Positions 24,588-34,500 of a stretch of 64,000 nt of DNA are shown piece by piece. Made by a program: the position numbers and the translations under genes. Position 1 is the first letter of the stretch; every line of letters starts with the position of its first letter. The stretch is from Anaerotruncus sp. MC2020 (GTDB taxonomy: Bacteria > Bacillota > Clostridia > Oscillospirales > Ruminococcaceae), in assembly GCA_000701945.1 (NCBI GenBank), contig JNKE01000016.1, positions 1-64,000 of the forward strand. The letters are read 5' to 3'. The notes below the pieces were generated by a model. It was not told the origin of the DNA. It was given only the letters and a program-made list of their open reading frames with translations, and ran no database searches.

Positions 24588-25994
24588 TCATTCGGATGCA
24601 AATACGTTGCTCTTGATAGTCTCGTAGTTGCTGTCGAAGTCGACGATGAGAGCGTCGCCGCTCGGGGTGCTCTCGCCGTAGTACGTACCCTCCGCGGGCA
24701 CCTGCATGGGCGAACGCTCGAACCTCAGCCACAGCGGCGCGCGGAGCGACAGGAAGTACAGCTTTGCGGTGTCCATATTCGTCGTAACATCTGGCAGTAC
24801 CTTGGTCGAGAGGTTTTTGAGCATGATAGGATTGAAGGTCTTGAGCTTGTCCATGACGAGGTCGACCACGCGGCGCTGACGCTCGGTGCGCTCGAAGTCG
24901 GCGTTGCCGATGTGGCGTATGCGCGCATATGCGAGTGCCTGCTTTCCGACGAGATGCACCTTTTTGCCGCCGCTTTTCAGCAGGTCTGCTCCCCTGTCGT
25001 CGCCCATTATCTCGTTGACCTCGGCTTGCAGGATAGTGTTTATCTCCTCAGCCTCGGCGTCGGAGAGGTCGACGTCGATACCGCCGACGGAGTCGACGAT
25101 GCTCGCGAACGACAGGAAGTTTATCGAAACGTAGTCGTCTATCCTCACGCCGAAGTTGTGCTCTATCGTGTCCATGAGGAGCTCGGGACCGCCGTAGGCA
25201 TACGCGGCATTGAGTTTATCCCAGCCGTAGCCAGGTATCTCGACGTAGCAGTCGCGCATGAACGAGGTCGTGCATATCTTCTTCGTGGAGCTGTTGACCG
25301 AGACGAGCATCATCGTGTCGGAGCGTCCGCGCTCGTCGAGGGAGCGCCCGTCTGTACCGATGAGGAGCACGCTCGTGACATAGCTGCGGGAGATAGCTCC
25401 CGAGGTGCGCTCGCGGCTCTGTGTGGGGACGTAGTCGAGCTTGCGTATGAGGCTGAGCGAGGTGCATGAGTATATACCGAAAAGCAGTATGAACAGTATC
25501 AGCAGGGTGTAGAAGAAGCGCTTGAAGAACTTCCATACGCCCGAACCGCCGCGTTTTTTCTTCTTCTGTTTCTGCTGCTTGGGAGCGGGACGTCGCATCT
25601 GCGGCGGCGGAGGAGGCGGTGTCTGCTGATAATACTGCTCCTGTGGCTGCTGCTGATACGGCTGCTGGTAGGGCTGACCCTGCGGCGGCTGCTGATATGG
25701 CTGCTGGTAGGGTTGACCCTGCGGCGACTGCTGATATGGCTGTTGGTAGGGCTGACCCTGCGGCGGCTGCTGATACGGCTGCTGATAGGGCTGACCCTGC
25801 GGCGGCTGCTGATATGGCTGCTGGTAGGGCTGACCCTGCGGCTGTTGCTGATACGGCTGCTGGTAGTACTGCTCCTGCGGCTGCTGATAGCGCTCGCGGT
25901 ACTGCTGACGCGCCTCGGGAGGTATCACCGTCGTGCGCGTGTTTTCGTTGTCTTCGTTGTGGACAGGTCGTCCGTTTCTGTATTTCTCGGACAT
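24588..25994 (-). CDS. LytR-CpsA-Psr (LCP) ligase with Gln/Pro-rich repeat tail
   Basis: The 468-residue protein has a long cytoplasmic N-terminus with 14-residue repeats built on GQPYQQPYQQPPQ (about residues 45-125), a basic KKKKRGG stretch, one transmembrane helix (about 155-180) and an external LCP domain (about 205-400). LCP marks include LLIGTDGR, GRSDTMML, FMRDCYVEIPGYG, LNAAYAYGG and YARIRH. LCP enzymes link teichoic acids or capsule glycans to peptidoglycan. It is the third gene of an apparent operon with rlmB and the degenerate P-type ATPase. GGAG lies 8 bases before the ATG. The repeats are encoded by matching DNA repeats at about 25640-25880. Confidence 0.93.
   Translation of the reverse strand: MSEKYRNGRPVHNEDNENTRTTVIPPEARQQYRERYQQPQEQYYQQPYQQQPQGQPYQQPYQQPPQGQPYQQPYQQPPQGQPYQQPYQQSPQGQPYQQPYQQPPQGQPYQQPYQQQPQEQYYQQTPPPPPPQMRRPAPKQQKQKKKKRGGSGVWKFFKRFFYTLLILFILLFGIYSCTSLSLIRKLDYVPTQSRERTSGAISRSYVTSVLLIGTDGRSLDERGRSDTMMLVSVNSSTKKICTTSFMRDCYVEIPGYGWDKLNAAYAYGGPELLMDTIEHNFGVRIDDYVSINFLSFASIVDSVGGIDVDLSDAEAEEINTILQAEVNEIMGDDRGADLLKSGGKKVHLVGKQALAYARIRHIGNADFERTERQRRVVDLVMDKLKTFNPIMLKNLSTKVLPDVTTNMDTAKLYFLSLRAPLWLRFERSPMQVPAEGTYYGESTPSGDALIVDFDSNYETIKSNVFASE
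25640..25880 (-). repeat. In-gene 42-base tandem repeats (LCP N-terminus)
   Basis: Five to six in-frame units of about 42 bases encode the GQPYQQPYQQPPQ segments. Differences between units are mostly silent or swap P for S or Q, as expected of a slipping coding repeat. Confidence 0.8.
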
Positions 25995-26056
25995 AATGTC
26001 GCTCCTTTTGCGATATGATTCGGGCGCACATCACAGTGCGCCCTTGATGTATCTGT

Positions 26057-28576
26057 TTACAGCTTCTTGCGGTTCACCGCGAGATACGTCAGTCCCGTAA
26101 CGATGAGGTTGTATATCACCATTGCGGTCGCGGACATATACATATAGTCAAACTCGAACGCCTTCGACAGTATCAGCATCATGCACAGCACAAAGCCGAG
26201 AAGTATCGACGCGGTCTGGAAAATCAGTCCGAGCGTAGCGGACGAATGAACTATCTTGATGCCGAGTATGAGCTGTGCGAACGACGAGAAGCGTCCCGTA
26301 CAAGCCATGGAAGCGCTCATGCGGACAACGTGCTTGGTCTCGGCGTCGAAGTCCTCGTACAGCTTCTTCGGGATAACGCGTATCATATCCTTTGGGATAT
26401 TGTAGTACGAGGCTATCGAATCCTGCGTGATGAAGTGGTCTGTGCTCTTGACGATGAGGCATATCTTCTTCTTGATAAGCTTCTCCGACCATTTCCTTAT
26501 ATTCCTGTCGGGGACGATGTCCACCACGAACAGCGCCGCAAGGTTGCCTGAAATGGAGAGGTAAAGCGGCTCATGCCCCTTCGAGACCTCGCCCTCCTGC
26601 GACTTTGTGGGGAGCCCCTCGATGTTGTGGGACTCCATGAGCTCGCGGCTGCCGAGAAGAATGCGTCGGTTGTTTATCCAGCCGCACAATCCCGTATCCT
26701 CCGCGGAGAAGTTCTCTATCGGGTAGAGCAGGGTCTCCCTGCCCGAGATAACATCGGCGAAGAGCTGCTGGAGCACGCTTCCCGAGTAGTGCGTGAGGCT
26801 TGCCGCGTCGAGCAGCGCCTCGTCTATCTTTGTATTGGAAAAGACCTTGATGCCGCCCAGTCTGACGGTGTTCTCGGGGAAGAGCAGGCTGCTCTCCACG
26901 AGTAGGGAGTTCGCATCGTAGAGGTCGTCGACGCTCTGGTATCCGAGCAGCACGCCCTTGTTGCGGAGGGTTGTGTTCGAGATGTTGTCGAGCGGTATAT
27001 TCGCCACGAAGGGCAGCGATATGCACGAGCTCGAACAAATGAGCATACTGAATATGGAGAAGCCGAATGCGAGCGAGTCCGCAGTGAACAGTGAGCCCGT
27101 CCTGAAGAAGGTCAGGAACACGGTCACTATCGCGGAGAACGCGAGGCACAGCGGCACAGCCTTGCGGCAGAACGCGTCCGTTATGTCTGCGGAGTAGGAA
27201 TAGCGCAGGAAGTCCGTGAGGAAGTCGGTCTTGCGCATGGCGGCGAGTATCGGGAAATCACCGAGCGTGCCGCGCGTGAGGCGCTCTGCGCGCTCCTCGT
27301 CGCGGACGTACACGACTGCGTGGCGGTCAAAGCTCTGCGACACGAACTTGAAGTTGCGGTGCGCGCGCCTGATGATGAGCAGCTTGCCTATCGAGTTCAT
27401 CAGCATCGCGAGTATCGCGACGGGCATATAAATATGTATCGTCTCCTCCCGCGCCATATCCTGCCGCAGAAAAGCGGTCAGCAGGGCGATGAGGCAGGAG
27501 AGCGAGGTCACTGCCGTCAGCGAGTCGCTGTCGGGCTTGAGAGTGAAGAGGTTCTTCACGCCCTTTGTGATTACGGGCAGCGAGTAGAACATCGCGACGA
27601 GCCCGAGCAGAAGATGCGCGAGCAGGAACGTCCTGATGTGGTTGATGCTCAGGAAGCTGACTATCGGGAAGCCGAAGCGGCTGCAAAGCGTGATATACAG
27701 GCTCAGGAACGCCGTCATCGCGAGCACGGTCGTCCTCGTGGAGATGATAGTTTTCAGCTCGTATATGTCGCGTCCGACGTCCTGAACGTCGCCGTAGTAG
27801 TTGAAGTCGACAATGCGCTTGGTGCGCTCGGCTTTCGCCTTCATGCGGGACACCTCCTCGGCGTCCTGCGTGATATGCACATCGAGCTGCGAGGCGTCTA
27901 TCTCCTGCGTCTCGCTGAGGTTGAGGCTCGTCACCTCGGCTCTCGGCGCGGGGACAACGGGCTTTGCAGCCTCGACCGCGTCAGGAGAGGGAACAATATC
28001 GGTCACGTACTTCTTGCCCTCGGGAGACTCGAATTCGTCGAGTATCTCGCGGCGTGTACGCTTTTTCTTCTTGAATTCGGGCGGAGTGTACATATACTCG
28101 CCCTCGGGCGACTCCTTAGAGTAGGTATAGCCCGTCTTGTTTTTGCGGCTGCGCTTTTTCTTACGCCCCTGACGCTCGACCTCGCGTGCGCGGGTGGAGT
28201 CAGCCATGCGCCTTATCAGCGGAGTGCCGTTCGCCGTCGGAGCGCTGTCGTCCGCGGCGTAGGAGTTGACGGGAGCCTCGGTCTTAACGTCCTCGAGGCC
28301 GTCGCTGCCCGCAAAGCCTGTCCTCTTGCGGGAAATAGTCTCGGGCTTATACTCGTCCGCGGAGGGCTGCCTCTCGGCGGGCTCGTCGAACAGCTCGCGC
28401 CTCTCGTGCGAGACCTTGGTCGGCTTGGGCGCGGGAGTCTCCTTCACAGGGTCGGGCAGAGTTGAGTTGATGACCTTCTGCGCGTCGACCCTCTCCACAT
28501 GAGGAGCGTCCGTCTGCTCAGTATCGGGCGAGTATTCGTCAAGTATATTTTCAAGTGATATCTTGTTATCTGCCAT
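26057..28576 (-). CDS. Degenerate P-type ATPase-like membrane protein
   Basis: The 839-residue protein starts with about 240 hydrophilic residues rich in Lys, Arg and Glu, then has about six transmembrane helices, a soluble block (about 540-755) and two final helices. This is the plan of heavy-metal P-type ATPases. The soluble block has N-domain-like NNRRILLGSRELMESHNIEG and P-domain-like FVVDIVPDRNIRKW. However, the phosphorylation motif DKTGT is replaced by ESSLL at 561-565 (VESSLLFPENT), and no GDGxND motif is present. It is therefore probably a non-catalytic relative with a scaffolding, sensing or regulatory job. It lies between rlmB (10 bases upstream) and an LCP enzyme. GGAGG precedes the ATG at 28576. 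Confidence 0.7.
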   Translation of the reverse strand: MADNKISLENILDEYSPDTEQTDAPHVERVDAQKVINSTLPDPVKETPAPKPTKVSHERRELFDEPAERQPSADEYKPETISRKRTGFAGSDGLEDVKTEAPVNSYAADDSAPTANGTPLIRRMADSTRAREVERQGRKKKRSRKNKTGYTYSKESPEGEYMYTPPEFKKKKRTRREILDEFESPEGKKYVTDIVPSPDAVEAAKPVVPAPRAEVTSLNLSETQEIDASQLDVHITQDAEEVSRMKAKAERTKRIVDFNYYGDVQDVGRDIYELKTIISTRTTVLAMTAFLSLYITLCSRFGFPIVSFLSINHIRTFLLAHLLLGLVAMFYSLPVITKGVKNLFTLKPDSDSLTAVTSLSCLIALLTAFLRQDMAREETIHIYMPVAILAMLMNSIGKLLIIRRAHRNFKFVSQSFDRHAVVYVRDEERAERLTRGTLGDFPILAAMRKTDFLTDFLRYSYSADITDAFCRKAVPLCLAFSAIVTVFLTFFRTGSLFTADSLAFGFSIFSMLICSSSCISLPFVANIPLDNISNTTLRNKGVLLGYQSVDDLYDANSLLVESSLLFPENTVRLGGIKVFSNTKIDEALLDAASLTHYSGSVLQQLFADVISGRETLLYPIENFSAEDTGLCGWINNRRILLGSRELMESHNIEGLPTKSQEGEVSKGHEPLYLSISGNLAALFVVDIVPDRNIRKWSEKLIKKKICLIVKSTDHFITQDSIASYYNIPKDMIRVIPKKLYEDFDAETKHVVRMSASMACTGRFSSFAQLILGIKIVHSSATLGLIFQTASILLGFVLCMMLILSKAFEFDYMYMSATAMVIYNLIVTGLTYLAVNRKKL

Positions 28577-28586
28577 AATGTCCTCC

Positions 28587-29348
28587 TTATGCTTTGGAGC
28601 CGCGCTGACGGAGCACCTCATACATGAAGATACCCGCAGCGACAGAGGCATTGAGCGAATTTATCCTGCCGAGCATAGGCAGCTTTACCATGAAATCGCA
28701 TTTTTTCTGAATGAGCTTGCTGATGCCGAAGCCCTCCGAGCCGATGACAAGTCCGCAGCTGCCCGTGAAGTCGGTGGCAGTGTAGTCCGAGCCCGAGGCA
28801 TCGGTGCCGTATATCCACACTCCGCGCTCCTTGAGCTCGTCAATGGCGGCGGCGAGGTTGGACACTCTCGCCACGGGGACGTAGCTCGCCGCGCCCGCCG
28901 ATGTCTTGAACACGGTGGCGTTGAGTCCCGCGCTCCTGCGCTTGGGGATTATCACGCCGTCCGCTCCAGAAGTCTCGGCAGTACGGATTATCGCGCCGAG
29001 GTTGTGGGGGTCCTCTATCTCGTCGCAGATGATGATGAACGGCTTTGTGCCCTTTTTCTCGGAGACAGCGAGGATATCGTCAATGGTGACGTACTCCGCG
29101 CACGCTCCTACGGCGACGACTCCCTGATGAGAGGCTCCGCCCGAGAGCTTGGTGAGCTTGGCGTCGAGGGCGTCCTTGACGACAACGCCGTTTTCCTTTG
29201 CGAGGCGGCGGATGAGATTAAGGCTTCCTCCGCTGCCGCATATGTATATCGTATCGAGGTTAGCGCCTGATTTGAGCGCTTCTGTAACGGGATTGCGTCC
29301 GCAGATGACCTCCGCGGAGCTCTCCTCGGTAAATTTTTCTTTTTCCAT
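28587..29348 (-). CDS. rlmB: TrmH/RlmB-type 23S rRNA ribose methyltransferase
   Basis: The 253-residue protein has the SpoU/TrmH signatures: VICGRNPVTEAL at the start (substrate-binding domain), DPHNLGAIIRTAETSGADGV, GLVIGSEGFGIS, and the knot-forming LGRINSLNASVAAGIFMYEVLRQ (in two parts) at the C-terminus. It methylates a ribose 2'-hydroxyl, probably in 23S rRNA, using S-adenosylmethionine. The ATG at 29348 has no strong ribosome site directly upstream; AAAGGAG lies about 30 bases before it, so a slightly earlier start is possible. It heads the operon with the two membrane proteins. The exact target base is inferred from the family only. Confidence 0.9.
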   Translation of the reverse strand: MEKEKFTEESSAEVICGRNPVTEALKSGANLDTIYICGSGGSLNLIRRLAKENGVVVKDALDAKLTKLSGGASHQGVVAVGACAEYVTIDDILAVSEKKGTKPFIIICDEIEDPHNLGAIIRTAETSGADGVIIPKRRSAGLNATVFKTSAGAASYVPVARVSNLAAAIDELKERGVWIYGTDASGSDYTATDFTGSCGLVIGSEGFGISKLIQKKCDFMVKLPMLGRINSLNASVAAGIFMYEVLRQRGSKA

Positions 29349-29416
29349 ATATCTTTTTATCGGGCGGCGGGCGCCCACTCCTTTTGTTCTTCCGACCGCA
29401 TAGTCGGTCACTTTAC

Positions 29417-29445
29417 ATTATAACATTTGGGCGGTCAAATTACAA
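29417..29445 (-). promoter_or_regulatory. Promoter of the rlmB operon
   Basis: On the minus strand TTGTAA (29445-29440) and a perfect TATAAT (29422-29417) are 17 bases apart, about 70 bases before the rlmB start. An unrelated perfect hairpin (GAATCGCTTGCGGA/TCCGCAAGTGATTC) lies at about 29525-29558 in the same gap. Confidence 0.75.
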
Positions 29446-29583
29446 GACATCATATGTAAAAATTCTGTGCAGGGGGCAGAAAATTTTCTGTATATTTTTG
29501 CCGCGCGGTAAAAAACGCCTCCCCGAATCGCTTGCGGACACAAATCCGCAAGTGATTCAAAACGGCAGTTCGTGGCGCACAAC

Positions 29584-29612
29584 AAAAAAGGCTGACCTTT
29601 CGGTCAGCCTTC
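29584..29612 (-). terminator. Terminator of the nfeD-SPFH operon
   Basis: On the minus strand AAGGCTGACC and GGTCAGCCTT pair around GAAA and run into TTTTTTG. It lies 15 bases after the SPFH stop codon and is nearly the same sequence as the terminator at 16624-16654. Confidence 0.88.
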
Positions 29613-29626
29613 TGTAGGGATATTCG

Positions 29627-30622
29627 TTACTGTTTTGTATCGGACTCCGCAATGCCCTTGAGCCCTGCTGCGAGCCCTGCAAGACCCTGTATCTCGCTCG
29701 GAATGATTATCTTTGTAGCCTTGCCGTCCGCAGCCTTTGCGAATGCCTCGAGCGACTTGAGCTGTATTACCTTCTCGTTCGGCGACGCGTTATTCAGCTT
29801 TACAAGGCTGTCAGCGACTGCCTGCTGTACGAGCTCGATAGCCTGCGCCTCACCTGTAGCCTCGAGCACCTTCTGCTCTCTTACGGCGTCTGCGCGGAGT
29901 ATCATAGCCTGCTTCTCAGCCTCAGCCTCAAGTATCTGAGCTTCCTTCTTAGCCTGCGCGCGGAGTATCTGCGACTCCTTTTCACCCTCGGCAACGAGTA
30001 TCTGCGACTTCTTGTCACCTTCTGCCTGGAGTATCTTCTCACGGCGCTCACGCTCAGCCTTCATCTGCTTCTCCATGGCGTCCTGAATCTCACGCGGAGG
30101 AATGATGTTCTTGAGCTCAACGCGCTCTACCTTGATTCCCCAGCGGTCTGTAGCCTGGTCGAGGATAGCGGTGATGTTGGTGTTGATAGTATCACGCGAT
30201 GTGAGGGTCGAGTCGAGCTCGAGCTCACCGATGATGTTACGGAGCGTTGTAGCCGAGAGGTTCTCGATAGCGGCGAGAGGTCTCTCAACGCCGTAGATGT
30301 ACTGCTTTGCGTTTGTGACCTTGTAGAATACGACTGTATCTATCTGCATCGTAACGTTATCCTTTGTGATAACGGGCTGAGGCTTGAAGTCAACGACCTT
30401 TTCTTTCAGCGATACCTTGCCTGCGATGCGGTCGATGAACGGGAAGAGGAAGTGAATACCTGTTTCCCACTCACACTTGAAGGAGCCGAAGCGCTCGATG
30501 ACGAAAACGTGAGCCTGCGGCACGATCCTGAAGCACCTGATGAACATAAAGAATAGGAAAATGATGACCAGTAATACGATGATGCCGAAGGCACCGAAGA
30601 TAGAGCCTGTGTTGAAATCCAT
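29627..30622 (-). CDS. SPFH/Band 7 membrane protein (QmcA/stomatin-like)
   Basis: The 331-residue protein has one N-terminal transmembrane helix (about 8-30), an SPFH domain (about 35-200, VIERFGSFKCEWETGIHFLF, PPREIQDAMEKQMKAERERR) and a long alanine- and glutamate-rich coiled coil. The coiled coil has repeats such as EGDKKSQILVAEGEKESQI. These proteins form large rings at the membrane and organise ordered microdomains, often with FtsH. It follows an NfeD-family gene by 15 bases, the standard pairing. AGGAGG precedes the ATG at 30622. No catalytic activity is expected. Confidence 0.94.
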   Translation of the reverse strand: MDFNTGSIFGAFGIIVLLVIIFLFFMFIRCFRIVPQAHVFVIERFGSFKCEWETGIHFLFPFIDRIAGKVSLKEKVVDFKPQPVITKDNVTMQIDTVVFYKVTNAKQYIYGVERPLAAIENLSATTLRNIIGELELDSTLTSRDTINTNITAILDQATDRWGIKVERVELKNIIPPREIQDAMEKQMKAERERREKILQAEGDKKSQILVAEGEKESQILRAQAKKEAQILEAEAEKQAMILRADAVREQKVLEATGEAQAIELVQQAVADSLVKLNNASPNEKVIQLKSLEAFAKAADGKATKIIIPSEIQGLAGLAAGLKGIAESDTKQ

Positions 30623-30637
30623 AACAATTTCCTCCTG

Positions 30638-31072
30638 TTAATCCTTTGGTTTTACTGTGAGCTTTGCGCCGTTCACGGCGGTGACTGTCACGACTGTGTC
30701 GCCTGGTATGACCGCATCGTCGGCTGAGACTGCGCTCCAGTCGACGCCGCCTACCCTGACGCGTCCTGTACCGTTATCGGCATTTATCTCTTCGATGACC
30801 CTTGCGGTACGCCCTATCTCGAGCTCGGAATTCGTAGGTATGTACCCCTTTTTCTTCCTTTTTCTGATGATGTAAGGCATCGTCAGTGCGAGGAAGAGTG
30901 CCGATGAGCCGATAAAGATACCGACCTGACCGATAATGGGTATATCGAAGAAGAAGACGAGTATCATCGTCACGAGGGCACCTGCGGCGAACCATACAGA
31001 TACAAGCTGAACCGTAGCGACCTCAGCGATGACGAAAGCTATAACGAGTATAGCCCAGATAATAACGTCCAT
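30638..31072 (-). CDS. NfeD-family membrane protein (short form)
   Basis: The 144-residue protein has three to four hydrophobic segments in its first 75 residues and a C-terminal OB-fold domain (about 80-142, GRTARVIEEINADNGTGRVRVGGVDWSA in pieces, ending LTVKPKD). This is the short NfeD/YuaF form without the ClpP-like protease domain. It partners the SPFH protein encoded next, probably by packing against it at the membrane. AAGGGGGAA precedes the ATG, and the operon has a good promoter upstream. Confidence 0.92.
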   Translation of the reverse strand: MDVIIWAILVIAFVIAEVATVQLVSVWFAAGALVTMILVFFFDIPIIGQVGIFIGSSALFLALTMPYIIRKRKKKGYIPTNSELEIGRTARVIEEINADNGTGRVRVGGVDWSAVSADDAVIPGDTVVTVTAVNGAKLTVKPKD

Positions 31073-31113
31073 GAAATTCCCCCTTTCGCGGACATTTCAT
31101 CCCTACGCCTTAT

Positions 31114-31142
31114 ATTGTATCATATTTTTCTCCGCATTGCAA
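31114..31142 (-). promoter_or_regulatory. Promoter of the nfeD-SPFH operon
   Basis: On the minus strand TTGCAA (31142-31137) and TACAAT (31119-31114) are 17 bases apart. The rest of the 433-base divergent gap up to 31505 is AT-rich at both ends, with a GC-rich stretch near 31290-31380 that holds a CGCGGGA/TCCCGCG-type inverted repeat. No clear -35/-10 pair was found for the xylan enzyme gene. Confidence 0.75.
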
Positions 31143-31505
31143 TATGTTTTTTATTAATAATTTCGCAGAATGAACAAAAATCAACAAAAAGCTAATATTC
31201 GGCTCTCAGCGGTCAAAAAGCGCGTTGCTTGACAGCTGAGTTTTCAACAATCGCCTGTTACGGAATTTGATTTTTATTCATATTTGGACTTGCACGCGCG
31301 CGGATAATCCCGCGTGTATCCTGACTCCGAACGGCGAGGGAGTGAGGACGTCCCGCAAGAGCCGCCGCAAAATAAACGCCAAAAGTGAAAATTCGTCCAC
31401 TGATATCAGATAATGTGGGTTTACAATTTATTCATATTATGTATCATTAATAGTGAGAAATTGGATCAGCTAAAACTGAAAAAAGGATTATCGGAGGAAT
31501 TCATA

Positions 31506-34500
31506 ATGAAGATCAAAGAAAAAATCTCACGCCTGCTGTCGGGCGCAGTGAGCGGCGCAGTGCTGCTCTCGGGAATGACAGTTTTCGGCGGCAGTTCGCC
31601 GTCCATCGAGGCGGAGGCGGCTTCCGCCTGCACCGTCAACACAAACAAGACCTACCAGATAATACGCGGCTTCGGAGGCATGAATCACCCCGAGTGGCAG
31701 GGCTATGACCTGACAAATGACCAGATACAGACCGCGTTCGGTACGGGAGCAAATCAGCTCGGACTGACAGTGCTCCGTATCTACGTCAACGAGGACTCGA
31801 GCGCGTGGTCGCGTGCGATACCGACCGCAAAGGGCGCGCAGTCGCTCGGAGCGACCGTATTCGCAACTCCGTGGAATCCGCCCGCAAGTATGCGCTCCAA
31901 CGGCGGCGGCGGCCATACGAGCGGCAGATACGTCCTCTCAAACGGCAAGGAGGCTGACTACGCGAAGCACCTCAACAACTTCGTCAAGTACGTTGAGGGA
32001 CAGGGCGTCAACCTCTACTCCGTATCCGTTCAGAACGAGCCCGACTGGTCGAGTGAGTGGACGTTCTGGACTCCCGACCGCGCGGCGAGCTTCATCGCCA
32101 ACTACGGCAAGGCGGTCAAGGACGGCACAAAGGCAAAGCTGATGTCGCCCGAGACCTTCCAGTACGGCAACGAGAGCAGCGGCTACGGAAAGACCTACTA
32201 TAAAAAGATAATACAGAATCAGGCGGCTATGGCGAACTGCGACCTCTTCGGCACGCACTTCTACGGCACTCAGCGCAGTCAGATGGACTACCCGACAGTC
32301 GAGAACTCGGGCAAGGAGATATGGATGACCGAGGTCTACGTACCGAACTCAAATGCAAACTCGGCAAACAACTGGCCAGAGGCGATAAAGGTCGCGGAGA
32401 ATATCCATAATGGCTTGGTTGTCGGCAACATGAGCGCTTACGTGTGGTGGTACATCAGACGAAGCTACAGCCTCATCGGTCAGGATGACGGCAAGCCCAC
32501 CAAGCGCGGCTACATGATGGCGCAGTATTCCAAGTATATCCGCCCCGGTGACTACCGCATCGACTGCACCGAACAGCCCGACAGCAACCTCTATGTTTCG
32601 GCTTACAAGCACAGCGACACTCAGATTGAGATAGTTGCAGTCAACAACGGCTCGTCCGAGAAGTCGCAACAGTTCAACATCAGCGGCAGAAACATCACCA
32701 ACGTTGACCGCTACCGCACGTCCGCGAACGAGAACCTCGCGCAGACAAAGGGTCTGAGCGCAAGCGGCTCGTCGTTCACGTGTCAGCTCCCCGCAAACAG
32801 CGTATCTACGTTCGTTGTGACGCTCGGCAGCGACGGTCAGGGACTCCCCACAGACCCGAATCCGCCCGTACAGACCGACCCGATAACTCCCGACGCGAAC
32901 GGCTACTACTACCATGACACGTTCGAGAACGGCAGCGATTCGTGGGAGGCAAGAGGCGATGCGACCGTCTCCACAGGCGGCACAGCCTACGCGGGCAGCA
33001 AGGCTCTCACAGTCTCGGGCAGAACAAAGGCTTGGCACGGCGCCATGAAAACTCTTGATTCTGCGACCTTCAAGGGCGGTCAGAGCTACAGCTTCAGCGT
33101 TGCGGCGAGCGGCTCGGGCAATATGATGCTGTCGCTCCAGTACACCGATAATTCGGGTGAAACCAAGTACGACCACATCGCAAACGGACAGTCCGACGGC
33201 GGATACGTTCAGCTTGCAAATACGAATTATACGCTCCCCGAGGGCTCGGGCTACATCCTCTACATCGAGACGGAGGAGGGCACAGGCGACCTCAGCATCG
33301 ACGAGGCTATCGTCGCTAAGGCAGGCACGCAGATAGACGGTCCCAAGCCCGTTACAACGACTACAACAACTACCACCACGACCACTACGACAACTACCAC
33401 GACTACAACTGCTATTCCTACGACCACTACTGAGGATGTCACGACCACAACAGAGGCTCAGCCGACAACAACGACAACGACTGCTCCGCCCGTCACTGTC
33501 AGCTACGGAGACGTGAACAAGGACGGCAAGGTCACGGTCGCAGACGCAGTCGCTATCCTCCAGTATATCGCCAACAAGGACAAGTTCAGCCTCGACGCGC
33601 AGGCTCTCGACAACGCTGACGTTTACATGAGAGGCGACGGAGTCACTGCGCGTGACGCGCTCGCGATACAGCAGCTCGACGCAGGCATAGTAAACAAGCT
33701 CCCCGTAAGCTACAGCGACAACTACGCGGAAACGACCACCACAACTACGACTACCACTACAACAACTACTACGACTACCACCACGACTACAGCTCCTGCA
33801 CCCACTATCAATACCAAGACCGAGTCGTTCGAGTCGGGCGTCGGCAGCTGGGAGGCAAGAGGCGACGCCTCCGTCTCCATTGAGAGCAGCCACTTCTACT
33901 CGGGCAGCAAGTCCGTCAAGGTTTCGGGCAGAAGCAAGGCTTGGAACGGCGTCGGATACACCCTCGGCAGCGACTTCTCCGCAGGCGGCACATACAGCTT
34001 CTCGGCGGCAGTAATGCAGCCCACCGACTCCGCGCAGGAGATGAAGCTCCAGCTCCAGTACAAGGACGCTTCGGGCGAGACGAGCTACGCCAACATAGCG
34101 ACTGCCTCCGTCAGCGGCAAGACATGGACAAAGCTCGAGAACACAGTCTACACTATCCCCGAGGGCGCGACAGACCTCATCTTCTACATCGAGACTTCTG
34201 ACGGAACGTTCGACTTCTACGTTGACGAGGTGCAGTTCGCGGCAGAGGGTACGCAGTCCTCAGTTACGACGGGCGGCGGCACGGTCGGCGAGATAAAGGC
34301 TCCCGCCGCAAGCGGTCAGCTCGATATCTCGTGGATAGACGCGAGCAAGCCCATGGTGGCTATCAGCTTCGATGACGGCACAAGAGACGCCAACAACGAG
34401 AAGAAGATTATGGACGCCCTCATCAAGAACGGCTTCCACGCTACGTTCTTCTACGTCGGCAACTGGATTACCTCGCAGGGCGAGGACGTCATCAGATACG

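Noticed and set aside
33352-33480. Simple-sequence repeat array at Thr codons
   Set aside because: The ACN-rich stretches here and near 33735-33795 encode Thr-rich linkers between modules, so they are explained by the protein.
32349-33893. 514-codon minus-strand frame opposite the xylan enzyme
   Set aside because: It covers linker and module DNA antisense. The serine- and cysteine-rich product is a by-product of Thr and Gly codons on the coding strand.
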